64,000 nt of DNA. It comes from Nocardiopsis coralli. Its GTDB lineage: Bacteria > Actinomycetota > Actinomycetes > Streptosporangiales > Streptosporangiaceae. Position 1 is the first letter of the stretch. Each line of letters opens with the position of its first letter. The stretch is from positions 186,001 through 250,000 of the forward strand of contig NZ_JADBGI010000002.1 of NCBI RefSeq assembly GCF_014892575.1, given 5' to 3'. Positions 47,016-55,815 of this stretch are shown here, one piece after another. Below the pieces are notes generated by a model. It searched no databases. It saw only the letters and a program-made list of their open reading frames with translations, and was not told the origin of the DNA. The position numbers and the translations under genes were made by a program.

Positions 47016-48179
47016 TCACCTCTGCGAGGGCGGGTGGCCCTGCTCGTCCTCCAGCTCGATGCGTTCGCTGCGGCGTGTGCCCTGTACGTGTTCCTCGTGG
47101 CTGACCATGCGCTTGCGCACGTGGACACGTTCGACGGGCACCTGTTTCTTGGAGACCACGGTCCGCTCCTCGTAGAGGGTGAAGATCTGTTCGTCCTCAC
47201 CGATGGGAGCGTCGAGGTCCTCGCCCTCGTCGGAGACGTCGACGGGGTGGCGCTCGATCTCGAGCTCCTCCCTGCGCAGCGTCACGGTCTCGTCGTAGTC
47301 CTCGGCGTCGACGTACCTGTGCAGGCGCGCACGGCCGATCTCGACCCGTTCGACCCCGATGTCGACCTGTTCCTCGGAACGTGTCATGGTCACGTCCTCG
47401 GCGAAGGCCTCGCCCCAGGCCTGCTCACCGTCGGTCTCGGCGCCGGCCCCGGTCTCGGGAGCGGTCGTGCTGTCGGTGGTGACCGGCATCGGCACGGTGT
47501 CGGGCCGCTGCGTGCTCCGGGCCTCCGGGACGGAGGACGTCGGGGCGGTGCCCTCGGGCGCTGCGCTCCCGGAGGCGGCCCGGCCCTCGGTGGTGTCTTC
47601 GGAGACGACGCCCGGGGTGCCGGACTCGGTGACGACGTCCTCGGTCCCCGTGGTCTCGGTCGCCGCGCTGCCGGTGGCCGCCCGGGCGTGCGGCTCGGTC
47701 GCGGCCACCGGCGGTGTGGTCTCCGCGTGCTCGTCACCCGGGCGCATGGAGACGTCGGCCTCGGAGTAGCCGGTTCCCGGATGCATGCTGTCGTCGGTCT
47801 CGCGGTCGGTCACCGGAACGTCGGAGTAGCCGCGCTCGTGGCGGCCCGCACGCTGGTTCGGGACCATGACGTGCTCGGCGTAGTAGTCCCTGACCTGCGC
47901 CTCGGTCTCGGGTGAGATGTGGGTCCCCGAGTCGACGTGCGGCGCGTCCTTGACGGTGGACTTGTCGTAGGGGACCTGGAGGTCCTCCTGGTGGGGCTGG
48001 GCCCCCTGCAGAGGCACCAGGGTCTCCTTGCGCCCGAACAACCCGGTGTGCACCGACACCCAGCTGGGTTCGTTGGTGCGGTCGTCCAGGTAGACCTGGT
48101 TGATCTTGCCGACGCTGTGCCCCTCACCGTCCAGGAGCTGGTGTCCGATGAGGTTCTCCGGCCTGAGGTCGTGTGCCAC
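47016..48179 (-). CDS. PRC-barrel and DUF2382 (YsnF-like) stress protein
   Basis: About 387 residues. Residues about 5-80 are a PRC-barrel (LIGHQLLDGEGHSVGKINQVYLDDRTNEPSWVSVHTGLFGRKETLVPL). A long Ser/Thr/Ala/Glu-rich disordered linker covers about 110-265, and residues about 265-370 are DUF2382 (VTMTRSEEQVDIGVERVEIGRARLHRYV, ERTVVSKKQVPVERVHVRKRMVSHEE). YsnF of Bacillus is a general stress protein of this type. The preferred start is GTG 48179 (GGGGAAG upstream); a GTG at 48206 has no Shine-Dalgarno. Confidence 0.9.
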   Translation of the reverse strand: MAHDLRPENLIGHQLLDGEGHSVGKINQVYLDDRTNEPSWVSVHTGLFGRKETLVPLQGAQPHQEDLQVPYDKSTVKDAPHVDSGTHISPETEAQVRDYYAEHVMVPNQRAGRHERGYSDVPVTDRETDDSMHPGTGYSEADVSMRPGDEHAETTPPVAATEPHARAATGSAATETTGTEDVVTESGTPGVVSEDTTEGRAASGSAAPEGTAPTSSVPEARSTQRPDTVPMPVTTDSTTAPETGAGAETDGEQAWGEAFAEDVTMTRSEEQVDIGVERVEIGRARLHRYVDAEDYDETVTLRREELEIERHPVDVSDEGEDLDAPIGEDEQIFTLYEERTVVSKKQVPVERVHVRKRMVSHEEHVQGTRRSERIELEDEQGHPPSQR

Positions 48180-48373
48180 GGTCTTCCCCGTTCGTGGATG
48201 GTTCACGGCACTGGGACGCCTGCGGGTCGCCCCCGCCGGGCGGTCGGCCCCGGGGGCCTCCCGCTCCGCACTGCTGCGGTCTCATACCCGTACATATCAG
48301 GCACGACGATGGCGGACCCACAGTATGGACGGAACGCAGACCGAGCCTTGACCTGCACTTGGGCGTACACGAA

Positions 48374-48406
48374 GCGCCCGCCGCCGGTCGGACCGGCGGC
48401 GGGCGC
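48374..48406 (-). terminator. Long palindromic terminator after thyX
   Basis: A 33-base nearly perfect palindrome (arms of 16 bases, beginning GCGCCCGCCGCCGG) 20 bases after the thyX stop. The 250 bases between the DUF2382 and thyX genes contain nothing else recognised. Confidence 0.7.
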
Positions 48407-48426
48407 GGGGATTCAGGGGCGGAGGA

Positions 48427-49224
48427 TCAGACCTTGCGCCACTCGGGCACCCAGGCCCCGTCCTCCACGGTGTAGTCGCCGAACAGCGCCGGGGCCTCCT
48501 CCTTGAGGGTGCCGCCGATGCGGTCGAAGAGCAGGCGGATCTCCTCCTCCGCGCCGGGAGCGGTGCGGGCCTCGATGGCGTGGCGCAGGGTGCGCACGTT
48601 CGCGGTCCACACCAGGCCGGTGGCCACGCCCTCGGGGGCGAAACGGCGCATGAAGGAGGTCTTGTGCTTCTTCTCGGCGAACTTGACGCCCTCGTCGTCC
48701 AGGCCGAAGTGCTCGGCCATCCAGAACTGGAACTCCTCCATCTGCTGGAGCATCTGAGAGGCGCGTTCCATGAGCTCGGGGTCGTCCTCCGCCCAGTCCG
48801 GGAACCAGAACGGCAGGTCGGTCAGGCGCACGAACCGGAGCGACTCCTGGGAGACGGCCACGCCGGGACGGTGGCGGATGAGCTCGTGGGTGAGCACCCG
48901 GGAGACGTTGTGGAGCACGAAGCTGAAGCTGATGTGCTCCAGGACCGAACCGTGCATGCTGCGCAGGAGGTTGCCCAGGTAGGCGTCCTGGTCGGTGCGC
49001 ACGCGGGTGACGTTGGGGTTCAGGCCCGGCTCCCAGGAGCGGTAGCACAGGCGGCCCGCGAACTCGGCGAGGTTCTGCGGGTCGTTGAGGTGGGTGTCGA
49101 GCTCACCGCGGTCGAACCGCTCCAGCCACGCCTCTCCACCGACCTCCTTCAGGTAGTCGGTGATGGCGTCGTAGTCCACCTGCGGACGCGCGACCAGTCG
49201 TACCTGCGGCTCGACCCTCTGCAC
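48427..49224 (-). CDS. thyX: Flavin-dependent thymidylate synthase ThyX
   Basis: A 265-residue protein from GTG 49224 (GGGAGG 6 bases upstream). It carries the ThyX signature as RHRPGVAVSQESLRF, plus HISFSFVLHNVSRVLTHELIRH and ANVRTLRHAIEART. It converts dUMP to dTMP with methylene-tetrahydrofolate, FAD and NADPH. In the RHR-x-x-S/T motif the sixth position is Val here, but Ser at the later position and the rest of the motif are intact. Confidence 0.95.
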   Translation of the reverse strand: MQRVEPQVRLVARPQVDYDAITDYLKEVGGEAWLERFDRGELDTHLNDPQNLAEFAGRLCYRSWEPGLNPNVTRVRTDQDAYLGNLLRSMHGSVLEHISFSFVLHNVSRVLTHELIRHRPGVAVSQESLRFVRLTDLPFWFPDWAEDDPELMERASQMLQQMEEFQFWMAEHFGLDDEGVKFAEKKHKTSFMRRFAPEGVATGLVWTANVRTLRHAIEARTAPGAEEEIRLLFDRIGGTLKEEAPALFGDYTVEDGAWVPEWRKV

Positions 49225-49399
49225 TGTTTGCCTCCCGTCGATTCTCCCCCGCTCCGGGCACACGTGAGAGCCGCGGCCTGGTGTATTCCCAGGACACGGG
49301 TGCACGGGTGGGGCGGGGCTGAACAGCCACGTACGAGGGTACACGGCCGCGGCCCCGGCCCCGGCCCGCTCGACCGGGGCCGGAGCCCTGGTGGGGGCG

Positions 49400-49540
49400 T
49401 CAGAAGCCGTAGAAGTAGCCGGGCGTGAGGGCCAGCCCGACGACGATGAGGATGATACCCCACAGGAGCTGCCCTCGGAGCACCCCCAACACGCCGGAGA
49501 CGAGAACGATGATTCCGAGGATCGTGAGTATGAGTCCCAT
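49400..49540 (-). CDS. Small two-helix membrane protein (GPGYF type)
   Basis: A 46-residue protein, MGLILTILGIIVLVSGVLGV then LRGQLLWGIILIVVGLALTPGYFYGF, with two hydrophobic helices and a short basic turn between. Such small hydrophobic actinobacterial proteins are often annotated as hypothetical GPGG-motif proteins. AGGGG lies 6 bases before the ATG. Confidence 0.7.
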   Translation of the reverse strand: MGLILTILGIIVLVSGVLGVLRGQLLWGIILIVVGLALTPGYFYGF

Positions 49541-49645
49541 ACACGGCCCCTGTCCGGTCACGGAACGATCAAACCGCCCCAAGGGCAGAGAAACCTGTCG
49601 CCGCAGGTCGAAGCGGGTTAAATCTTTCCCTGTGACAACTGTTGT

Positions 49646-49678
49646 GGGCTCCGGGGCGGTCGTTCCACCCCGGAGCCC
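49646..49678 (-). terminator. Terminator hairpin after the DUF4352-like gene
   Basis: A perfect 11-bp stem (GGGCTCCGGGG and its complement) with an 11-base loop, 34 bases downstream of the stop codon. Confidence 0.7.
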
Positions 49679-49712
49679 GGCCTGCTCTGCCCGATCACGC
49701 GTGTGGAGCCGC

Positions 49713-50330
49713 TCAGAAGTACAGCTCGTCGATGCGCCCGCCGTCCTCGCCGTCGCCGACCCTCAGGTACTCGGGTTCCACGTGCTCGGGGATGTCGAAG
49801 ACGATCGGACGCGTGTCCTGCTCCCCGGGCTGCAGGCGGGAGGAGGTGACCCCGGTCTCCGACACGGCGGGGCCCGCCGGGATGGAGAACTCGTGCTCGA
49901 CACCGTCGGAGTCGACGAGGGTCACCTCGGACCCCGTGTGCCAGGACTCCTCGTCGCCGTTGTTGCGCAAGTCCAGCTGGAAGACGATGTGCTGGCCCTC
50001 GGGCTCGACGGTCTGCCGTGCGCCCTCGATGGCCCCGACTCCGGTCTCCACCGACGCGACCGAGTACTCCAGGGCACCCGGTTGCACGCTGGTGTCCCCG
50101 GCCCCCGTGGTGTCCGAGTCGGCCCCGTCGCCGCCCGAGTCCGCCTCGTCGGCCTCAGCCGTACCACCGCCGTCCTGCTCGGTGGTGGCGGTGCCGTTTT
50201 CCTCCTTGGTGACGCGCTCGCTGAGCACGAACACGCCGGCGCCGATACCGAGGACCAGCGCGAGGGCGGCGATCCCTACGCACATGATCACGATCAGGGT
50301 CGAGTTCGTGCGGCCGTTACCGTGAGTCAT
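49713..50330 (-). CDS. Membrane-anchored DUF4352-like protein
   Basis: A 205-residue protein from ATG 50330 (GGAG with 6-base spacing). One N-terminal membrane helix (TLIVIMCVGIAALALVLGIGAGVFVL) anchors it; no lipobox is seen. A Gly/Asp/Thr-rich linker (about 45-80) leads to a beta-rich extracellular domain (LEYSVASVETGVGAIEGA, GQHIVFQLDLRNNGDEESWH, FSIPAGPAVSETGVTSSRLQPGEQDTRPIVFDIPE) of the DUF4352/telomeric-repeat-binding-factor-like fold. Function unknown. Confidence 0.75.
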   Translation of the reverse strand: MTHGNGRTNSTLIVIMCVGIAALALVLGIGAGVFVLSERVTKEENGTATTEQDGGGTAEADEADSGGDGADSDTTGAGDTSVQPGALEYSVASVETGVGAIEGARQTVEPEGQHIVFQLDLRNNGDEESWHTGSEVTLVDSDGVEHEFSIPAGPAVSETGVTSSRLQPGEQDTRPIVFDIPEHVEPEYLRVGDGEDGGRIDELYF

Positions 50331-50574
50331 GTCCTGCTCCACATCCATGTCGTCGAGCGGGGATGGCCCCGGACCCGGTCGTCCACCGTGAAACCGCCCC
50401 GCGCCGCCGTTCCGGGCTTGTTGCCAGGTTCCGATGGGGCGGGGCAGGGCCGGGTTCGACCGCAGGGGTGACCTGAACCGGCCAGGACAGCGATGACCGA
50501 ACGCGGTAATCCGCGCGCGGGGTATCGACGAGCGGCGGCCGTCCGAGCCCGCGTAGGACCCGGACGGCCGAGCC

Positions 50575-52791
50575 TCAGCGCCGTGCCGCACGCAGGGCGC
50601 GGGCCACGATCTGCTCGCCCACCCCCGCTGTGAGGATCGACTCGGGGTGGAACTGCACCGCGGCCCAGCCGGTGACGGGGTCCTCGATGCCCATGACGAC
50701 CGGCCCCTCGTCGGGTTCCCCCTCGAGCACGGCCGTGACCTCGTAGCCCTTGACCTGGTCCGGGAAGGTGTAGGTCGAGTGGTAGCGCGCAGCGGGGAAC
50801 CGGCCGTCCTCGCCGAGCCCGCTGAGCAGCGACCCGCCGGTGACACGGACCCGGCCGGGCTTGCCGTGCACGGGTTCGTCCAGGGTGCGCAGCTCTCCCC
50901 CGGCGTGCTCGACCATGCCCTGCAGGCCCAGGCACACGCCCAGGACGGGCAGGCCGCGGGCGGCCAGGGCGTCGAGCAGCCCGTTCATGCCGAAGTCCTC
51001 GGGCAGGCCGGGCCCCGGGGACAGCACCACCAGGTCGGGGGCCAGACGGTCCAGGAGCTCGGGCGCGAACCCGTAGCGCACCGTCGTGACGTCGGCGCCG
51101 TGGCGGCGTACGTAGTCGGCGAGGGTGTTGACGAAGGAGTCCTCGTGGTCGACGAGCAGGACCCGCAGCCCCTCCCCCTCGGCCTCGCGTTCGGGTTCGG
51201 CGGCGGGCTCGGGCGCGGGCTCCTGGTCGGCGCGGTCGGCCTCCTCACCGAGGGCGAGGGTCTCCATGAGCGCCCGCGCCTTGAGGAAGGTCTCGCGCTC
51301 CTCCGCCTCGGGGTCGGAGTCGTAGAGGAGGGTGGCGCCGGTGCGCACCGCGGCGACCCCGTCGCGGATATGGGCCGTGCGCAGGGTCAGACCGGTGTTC
51401 ATCGATCCGTCGAAGTTGATGACGCCGACCGCGCCCCCGTACCAGCGGCGGGGGCTGGACTCGTTCTGTTCGATGAAGCGCATCGCCCAGGTCTTGGGTG
51501 CGCCGGTGACGGTGACCGCCCACATGTGCGTGAGGAAGGCGTCCAGGGCGTCGAAGTCGCGGCGCAGAGTGCCCTCGATGTGGTCGACGGTGTGGATCAG
51601 GCGCGAGTACATCTCGATCTGGCGGCGCCCGATGACACGCACGCTGCCCGGTTCGCACACGCGGGACTTGTCGTTGCGGTCGACGTCGGTGCACATGGTC
51701 AGCTCCGACTTCTCCTTGACCGAGGAGAGCAGCTCCTGGATGTTCTCGGCGTCGCCCAGGGCGTCCTCCCCTCGGCGGATGGTGCCGGAGATGGGGCAGG
51801 TCTCCACCCGCTGCCCCTCGCCGGGGCGGCCGCTGACCCGAACGAACATCTCCGGGGAGGCGCCGACGAGATATTCGCCCCCGCCGAGGTTGAAGAAGAA
51901 CTCGTAGGGGGCGGGGTTGCGCTCGCGCAGCATCTCGTAGAAGCGGGCGGGCGAGGAGCAGCGTGCGTAGTTGCGGTGGCCGGGCACGACCTCGAACAGG
52001 TCCCCGCGACGGAAGCGTTCCTTGGCCCGGGCGACGACCTGCGCGTAGGAGCCCGGTTCGGGGCCGGCGGGGACCTCGGCGGCCTGCACGGGCGGGGTCG
52101 GCGCGGTCTCGCGCGGTAGCCCCTCCGTGCTCGCCTCGGCGCGGTCGCCCTCGGCCGGCACGGTGAACTCGTAGGTGTAGCGCACGCAGGTCTCTCGCTT
52201 GCGGTCGCGCACGACGACGGCGTCGGGCAGGTGCAGGACGAGGTCGCGATCCTCGGGGTCGCGGTCGATGTGGCGCTCGACCGGCTCGAACTGGAACGCG
52301 AGGTCGTAGCCGAAGGCGCCGTAGAGCCCGAGGTTGGGGTCGTCGGGGCTGGACATGGCCCCCACGAGGGCGCGCACGGCGGTGAAGACGCTGGGCCGGC
52401 GGCTGCGCTCCTCCTCGGTGAAGAAGGCCTCGGGGTCGGGTTCGGGCACGGTCAGCACGGCGCGGTCGGCTGTCTCGGTGTCGAGGGGGGCGACGCCGGC
52501 CAGCGCGCGGGCGAGCACGGGCATCAGGACCCTGCCGCGGTCGTTGAGCGCTTCGACGGTGACGACGCGTCCGCGGGTGGACACCTCGGCGCAGGGGTCG
52601 ACGTAGCCCAGGTGCCAGCGGTCGTAGCGGCCCGGATACTCCATGCCGGAGGAGAGGACGCCCCCGCGGCGGTCCTCGACGTCGCGGACGAGGGTGGTGA
52701 GGACCTCGGGGTCGCAGGGGGTGGCGCGGCGGCGGACGGTGACCCCGCCCTGGGTGCGGTGGGTGCTGGTGTGCTCGTCGGTGGGCTGCAC
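50575..52791 (-). CDS. trpEG: Anthranilate synthase, fused TrpE-TrpG
   Basis: A 738-residue protein from GTG 52791 (AAAGGA upstream). Residues about 20-520 are the chorismate-using component I (GDLFEVVPGHRNYARC, VGASPEMFVRV, ETCPISGTIRRGEDA, SELTMCTDVDRNDKSRVCEPGSV, GAVGVINFDGSMNTGLTLRT). Residues about 555-738 are the glutamine amidotransferase (VDHEDSFVNTLADYVRRHGA, nucleophile Cys in VLGVCLGLQGMVE, HPESI). It makes anthranilate, the first tryptophan intermediate. Fusion is also typical of PhzE, but the leader with two Trp codons argues for tryptophan synthesis. No other trp gene lies nearby. Confidence 0.92.
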   Translation of the reverse strand: MQPTDEHTSTHRTQGGVTVRRRATPCDPEVLTTLVRDVEDRRGGVLSSGMEYPGRYDRWHLGYVDPCAEVSTRGRVVTVEALNDRGRVLMPVLARALAGVAPLDTETADRAVLTVPEPDPEAFFTEEERSRRPSVFTAVRALVGAMSSPDDPNLGLYGAFGYDLAFQFEPVERHIDRDPEDRDLVLHLPDAVVVRDRKRETCVRYTYEFTVPAEGDRAEASTEGLPRETAPTPPVQAAEVPAGPEPGSYAQVVARAKERFRRGDLFEVVPGHRNYARCSSPARFYEMLRERNPAPYEFFFNLGGGEYLVGASPEMFVRVSGRPGEGQRVETCPISGTIRRGEDALGDAENIQELLSSVKEKSELTMCTDVDRNDKSRVCEPGSVRVIGRRQIEMYSRLIHTVDHIEGTLRRDFDALDAFLTHMWAVTVTGAPKTWAMRFIEQNESSPRRWYGGAVGVINFDGSMNTGLTLRTAHIRDGVAAVRTGATLLYDSDPEAEERETFLKARALMETLALGEEADRADQEPAPEPAAEPEREAEGEGLRVLLVDHEDSFVNTLADYVRRHGADVTTVRYGFAPELLDRLAPDLVVLSPGPGLPEDFGMNGLLDALAARGLPVLGVCLGLQGMVEHAGGELRTLDEPVHGKPGRVRVTGGSLLSGLGEDGRFPAARYHSTYTFPDQVKGYEVTAVLEGEPDEGPVVMGIEDPVTGWAAVQFHPESILTAGVGEQIVARALRAARR

Positions 52792-52847
52792 GGCCGGTCC
52801 TTTGCGGAAGCTGGTCGGTGGGGACCGCAGGTCCGGGGCCGTTGGAG

Positions 52848-52877
52848 ACGAAGAACGACCGCCGGTGCGGGCGGTCG
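52848..52877 (-). terminator. Attenuator terminator of the trp leader
   Basis: On the minus strand CGACCGCC and GGCGGTCG form an 8-bp stem with a 6-base loop, followed by TTCTTCGTC. An upstream competing stem (52906-52913 with 52918-52925) follows directly on the two Trp codons. Its distal arm GGCGG can instead pair with CCGCC of the terminator, giving the classic 1:2, 2:3, 3:4 arrangement. Confidence 0.75.
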
Positions 52878-52912
52878 CTGTCACGTGGGTACGCGAACTC
52901 CTCGAGCGCCGC

Positions 52913-52960
52913 CTAGAGGCGGCGCCACCACTGGGCGCGGGTGGGGTTCACGGTTCGCAT
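52913..52960 (-). CDS. trpL: Tryptophan leader peptide TrpL
   Basis: A 15-codon gene encoding MRTVNPTRAQWWRRL with two adjacent Trp codons (52925-52930), then TAG. It lies 121 bases upstream of trpEG and immediately before mutually exclusive hairpins. Stalling at the Trp codons when charged tRNA-Trp is scarce should allow the antiterminator. No Shine-Dalgarno is present and a -10-like TACACT (minus strand, 52973-52968) lies 7 bases before the ATG, so it is probably leaderless. Confidence 0.82.
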   Translation of the reverse strand: MRTVNPTRAQWWRRL

Positions 52961-53056
52961 GGGCACGAGTGTAGCGCCTGGCGGGGTGTGCTGGGGAGGG
53001 AAGGCGGCGTGAGTCGGAACGCAGCATCGAGAGCGCACAAAAAGGGAGCCCCGTGT

Positions 53057-53079
53057 TAGGATACGGAGCTCAAAAGCTC
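53057..53079 (+). promoter_or_regulatory. Promoter-like site and palindrome upstream of the HelR-like gene
   Basis: TAGGAT (53057-53062) fits a -10 hexamer; four bases later GAGCT-CAAA-AGCTC (53066-53079) forms an inverted repeat placed over the likely transcription start. It does not match the remembered rifamycin-associated element consensus. Confidence 0.4.
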
Positions 53080-53126
53080 AGAAATCGATGTCTTCACACA
53101 TCTTACACGGTCAGGATATCACTCTC

Positions 53127-55439
53127 ATGAACCACGGTCAACAGGCCTCCGAGAGCGCCGCCGACACCTCCGCCGAACGTGCGGCCCTGGCCACCGAGCA
53201 GGCCCGGGTCGACGTGATGTACCGGCGCCTGGACGAGCTGCGTGCGAACACCGAGGGCCGGCTCTCCGACGCCCACGCCCAGGAGCGTTCCGGGTACGCC
53301 GCCCTCGAGGAGCGCGAGACCCGCGCCTTCGAGCACGCCCGGCGCCGCGGCCAGCTCGGCTCGGTCGAGGAGGGCCTGTGCTTCGGCCGCATCGACCTCG
53401 CCCACCCCGGTGAGGACGATCCCGAGGCGCGGTACATCGGGCGCATCGGGCTGCGCGATGCCGAACACGAGACGATCCTGGTGGACTGGCGCGCCCCCGC
53501 CGCGCGCCCGTTCTACGCGGCGACCCCGTTCGACACCCAGGGGGTGACCCGCCGCCGCAGCCTGCGTGTGCGCCGGCGCCGTGTGGTGGGCCTGGACGAC
53601 GACGTGCTCGACGCCGAGCGCCTGTCGGACTCCGAACGCAGCGGGCTGGTGGGCGAGGCCGCGCTGCTCGACTCGCTGCAGCGCGGACGCACCGGGCGCA
53701 TGGGCGACATCGTGGCCACCATCCAGGCCGAGCAGGACCGGGTCATCCGCGCCCCGTTGTCCGGGATCATGGTGGTCCAGGGCGGCCCCGGCACCGGCAA
53801 GACCGTGGCGGCGCTGCACCGCGCGGCCTACCTGCTCTACACCCACCGGCGGGTGCTGGAACGGCGCGGGGTGCTCGTGGTCGGCCCCAACCCGGCGTTC
53901 CTGCGCTACATCGGCGACGTGCTGCCCGCGCTGGGCGAGAGCGAGGCGGTCATGCGCACCCTCGGCGAGCTCGTGCCCGGGGTGCACGCCACCGCGCACG
54001 ACGACCACGAGCACGCCCGTGTCAAGGGGTCGGCGCGGATGGCCGACCTGGTGCGCGCCGCGGTCGAGGACCGCCAACGCGGCCCCCGGCAGGCCTTCGA
54101 CACCGAGGACCTGCACGTGGTGACCGACTCGGGCACGGTGACGGTTCCCGGCCAGGTGTGCGCGCAGGTACTGGAGACCGCGCGCGGACTGGGACTGGCG
54201 CACAACGTCGCCCGCAAGTACGTGGTCACCACACTGCTCCGGGAGATCGCACGCGCCGAGTCGCACCTGCTCGAGCGCCCCGTGGACGAGGAGGACCTGC
54301 CCTTCCTCGCCGAGCGCCTCTGGTTCGAGGACCCTGTGCACGCCGCGTTGGAGGCCCTGTGGCCGTACTTGGGCCCGCAGCAGTTGCTGGAGGAGCTCTA
54401 CGGCGACCCCGAGGCCCTGGAGAGGGTGGGTGAGAGCGCCGGTCTGGACAGCGGCGAGCGTGCCCTGCTTGCCCGGGAGGCCGGGGCGCCCTGGACGGTC
54501 GAGGACGTGCCGCTGCTCGACGAGGCCGCAGAGCTGCTGGGTGAGGACAACAGCGCCGAACAGGCGGCCGAGCGCCGCCGCAGGGCCGAGCAGGAGGACG
54601 AGGTCCGTTACGCCCAGGGCGCCCTGGAGATCACCGGCATGCACGAGGACAACCGGATCGAGGTCGCCGACTTCGCGTCCTTCCACCACGACGGCGGGCC
54701 CGAGCGCACCACCGCCGACCGGGCCGCGGCCGACCGCGAGTGGGCCTACGGGCACGTGGTCGTCGACGAGGCCCAGGAACTGTCGGCGATGGGCTGGCGC
54801 GCGATCGTGCGGCGGGTCCCCACCCGGTCGCTGACGGTCGTGGGCGACCTGGCCCAGACCGGCGGCGCGGGCGGCGCCGGTTCCTGGACCGAGGCCCTGG
54901 AGCACCACGCCCCGGGCAAGGTGCACGTGGAGCACCTGCGCGTCAACTACCGCACCCCGGCACCGATCATGGCGGTCGCGGCGGACGTGCTGGCCGTGGC
55001 CGAACCGGGCCAGGAACCGCCGGAGTCGGTCCGTACCGAGGGCGACCCGCCGCGTGCGGTCGCCGTGGACGGGCCGTGGGAGGAGGGCCTTCCGGGTCTG
55101 GTCGAGGAGGAACGCGGCGCTATCGGCGAGGGCCGTGTGGCGCTGGTGACTGCGGACCGACTGGTGGAGGAGGTCGCCGCGGCCGTGCCCGGGGCGGCGC
55201 GGCCGGCACCGGGGCGCGACGCGCTGTCGCAGGAGGTGGTGGTGCTGACCGCGACCGAGGCCAAGGGCTTGGAGTTCGACTCGGTCGTCGTGGTCGCCCC
55301 GGAGGCGGTCCTGGAACAGCCGCGCGGGGCCAACGACCTGTACGTGGCGGTCACCCGGGCCACGAGACGCCTGACGGTGGCGCACTCCGGGGACCTGCCA
55401 CCGGTTCTGGCGCGGTTGCGCGAGACCGCGGGGGTCTGA
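53127..55439 (+). CDS. HelR/HelD-type ATPase, RNA polymerase recycling family
   Basis: A 770-residue superfamily 1 ATPase. The start at 53127 has AGGA 10 bases upstream; an in-frame ATG at 53088 has no ribosome site. The N-terminal coiled coil (about 15-80, ALATEQARVDVMYRRLDELRANTEGR) is the arm used by HelD proteins to reach into RNA polymerase. Walker A is GGPGTGKT in SGIMVVQGGPGTGKTVAALHRAAYLLYTHRR; later motifs are VVVDEAQELSAMGWRAI, DLAQTGGAGGA, VNYRTPAPIMAVA, LTATEAKGLEFDSVVV. HelR releases stalled polymerase and can protect it from rifampicin. The second palindrome copy lies 19 bases after the stop. Confidence 0.88.
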   Translation: MNHGQQASESAADTSAERAALATEQARVDVMYRRLDELRANTEGRLSDAHAQERSGYAALEERETRAFEHARRRGQLGSVEEGLCFGRIDLAHPGEDDPEARYIGRIGLRDAEHETILVDWRAPAARPFYAATPFDTQGVTRRRSLRVRRRRVVGLDDDVLDAERLSDSERSGLVGEAALLDSLQRGRTGRMGDIVATIQAEQDRVIRAPLSGIMVVQGGPGTGKTVAALHRAAYLLYTHRRVLERRGVLVVGPNPAFLRYIGDVLPALGESEAVMRTLGELVPGVHATAHDDHEHARVKGSARMADLVRAAVEDRQRGPRQAFDTEDLHVVTDSGTVTVPGQVCAQVLETARGLGLAHNVARKYVVTTLLREIARAESHLLERPVDEEDLPFLAERLWFEDPVHAALEALWPYLGPQQLLEELYGDPEALERVGESAGLDSGERALLAREAGAPWTVEDVPLLDEAAELLGEDNSAEQAAERRRRAEQEDEVRYAQGALEITGMHEDNRIEVADFASFHHDGGPERTTADRAAADREWAYGHVVVDEAQELSAMGWRAIVRRVPTRSLTVVGDLAQTGGAGGAGSWTEALEHHAPGKVHVEHLRVNYRTPAPIMAVAADVLAVAEPGQEPPESVRTEGDPPRAVAVDGPWEEGLPGLVEEERGAIGEGRVALVTADRLVEEVAAAVPGAARPAPGRDALSQEVVVLTATEAKGLEFDSVVVVAPEAVLEQPRGANDLYVAVTRATRRLTVAHSGDLPPVLARLRETAGV

Positions 55440-55458
55440 CGGCGGTCGGGCGGATCTG

Positions 55459-55520
55459 CGGGGATCTTGCCACCAGAGCCGATATCAGCGCCGAAGTCGG
55501 CTCCAGTAGCAAGATCCTCG
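55459..55520. repeat. 62-bp palindromic element, copy 2 (reverse orientation)
   Basis: Arms 55459-55482 and 55497-55520 with a 14-base loop. The arms match each other with four mismatches, so this copy is less perfect than copy 1 at 7676. Its loop (TATCAGCGCCGAAG) matches the reverse complement of the copy 1 loop at 12 of 14 positions, showing an inverted copy. It starts 19 bases after the HelR-like stop, compared with 17 bases after a stop for copy 1. Confidence 0.9.
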
Positions 55521-55735
55521 ACGCAGGGTTCGGGTGATGCCGCCCACGGACCCTGGCCGTCCCCGGGTCCGGCCCCGGGCCGCCCCGGAAACCGTCACAG
55601 ACGTGAACATCCGGCGTGCAGGGCACTGTGCGGCGGGTCGTGCCCTTGCAGCACCCGCAGAACAGGGGCAGCGGCACCGCCGGAACCGCCCCGGCCTGTG
55701 AATTCTTGTGCAGAGCCGTTGGCACAGCACGTTGC
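55521..55735. other. Gene-less stretch before the kdgT operator
   Basis: Together with the flanking repeat and operator this belongs to a 375-base gap without a recognised gene. A/T content rises towards 55700-55720 (TGTGAATTCTTGTGC). Confidence 0.4.
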
Positions 55736-55762
55736 TGTACGTACAATCTGTACGGACAATAT
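55736..55762 (+). promoter_or_regulatory. Operator/promoter candidate of the kdgT operon
   Basis: A decamer TGTACGTACA (perfect palindrome, 55736-55745) is repeated as TGTACGGACA (55749-55758) after a 3-base gap; CAATAT (55757-55762) could be a -10. A GntR-family repressor is encoded at the end of the operon and is the natural candidate to bind here. Confidence 0.5.
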
Positions 55763-55815
55763 GCGTCATGCCCCCGGGTACAGCCACGCTCGGGGGCTCC
55801 TGCGAACGGACATGT

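Noticed and set aside
50575-52791. PhzE-type phenazine synthase instead of TrpEG
   Set aside because: The architecture would fit both, but the Trp-Trp leader peptide with attenuator upstream and lack of other phz genes favour tryptophan synthesis.
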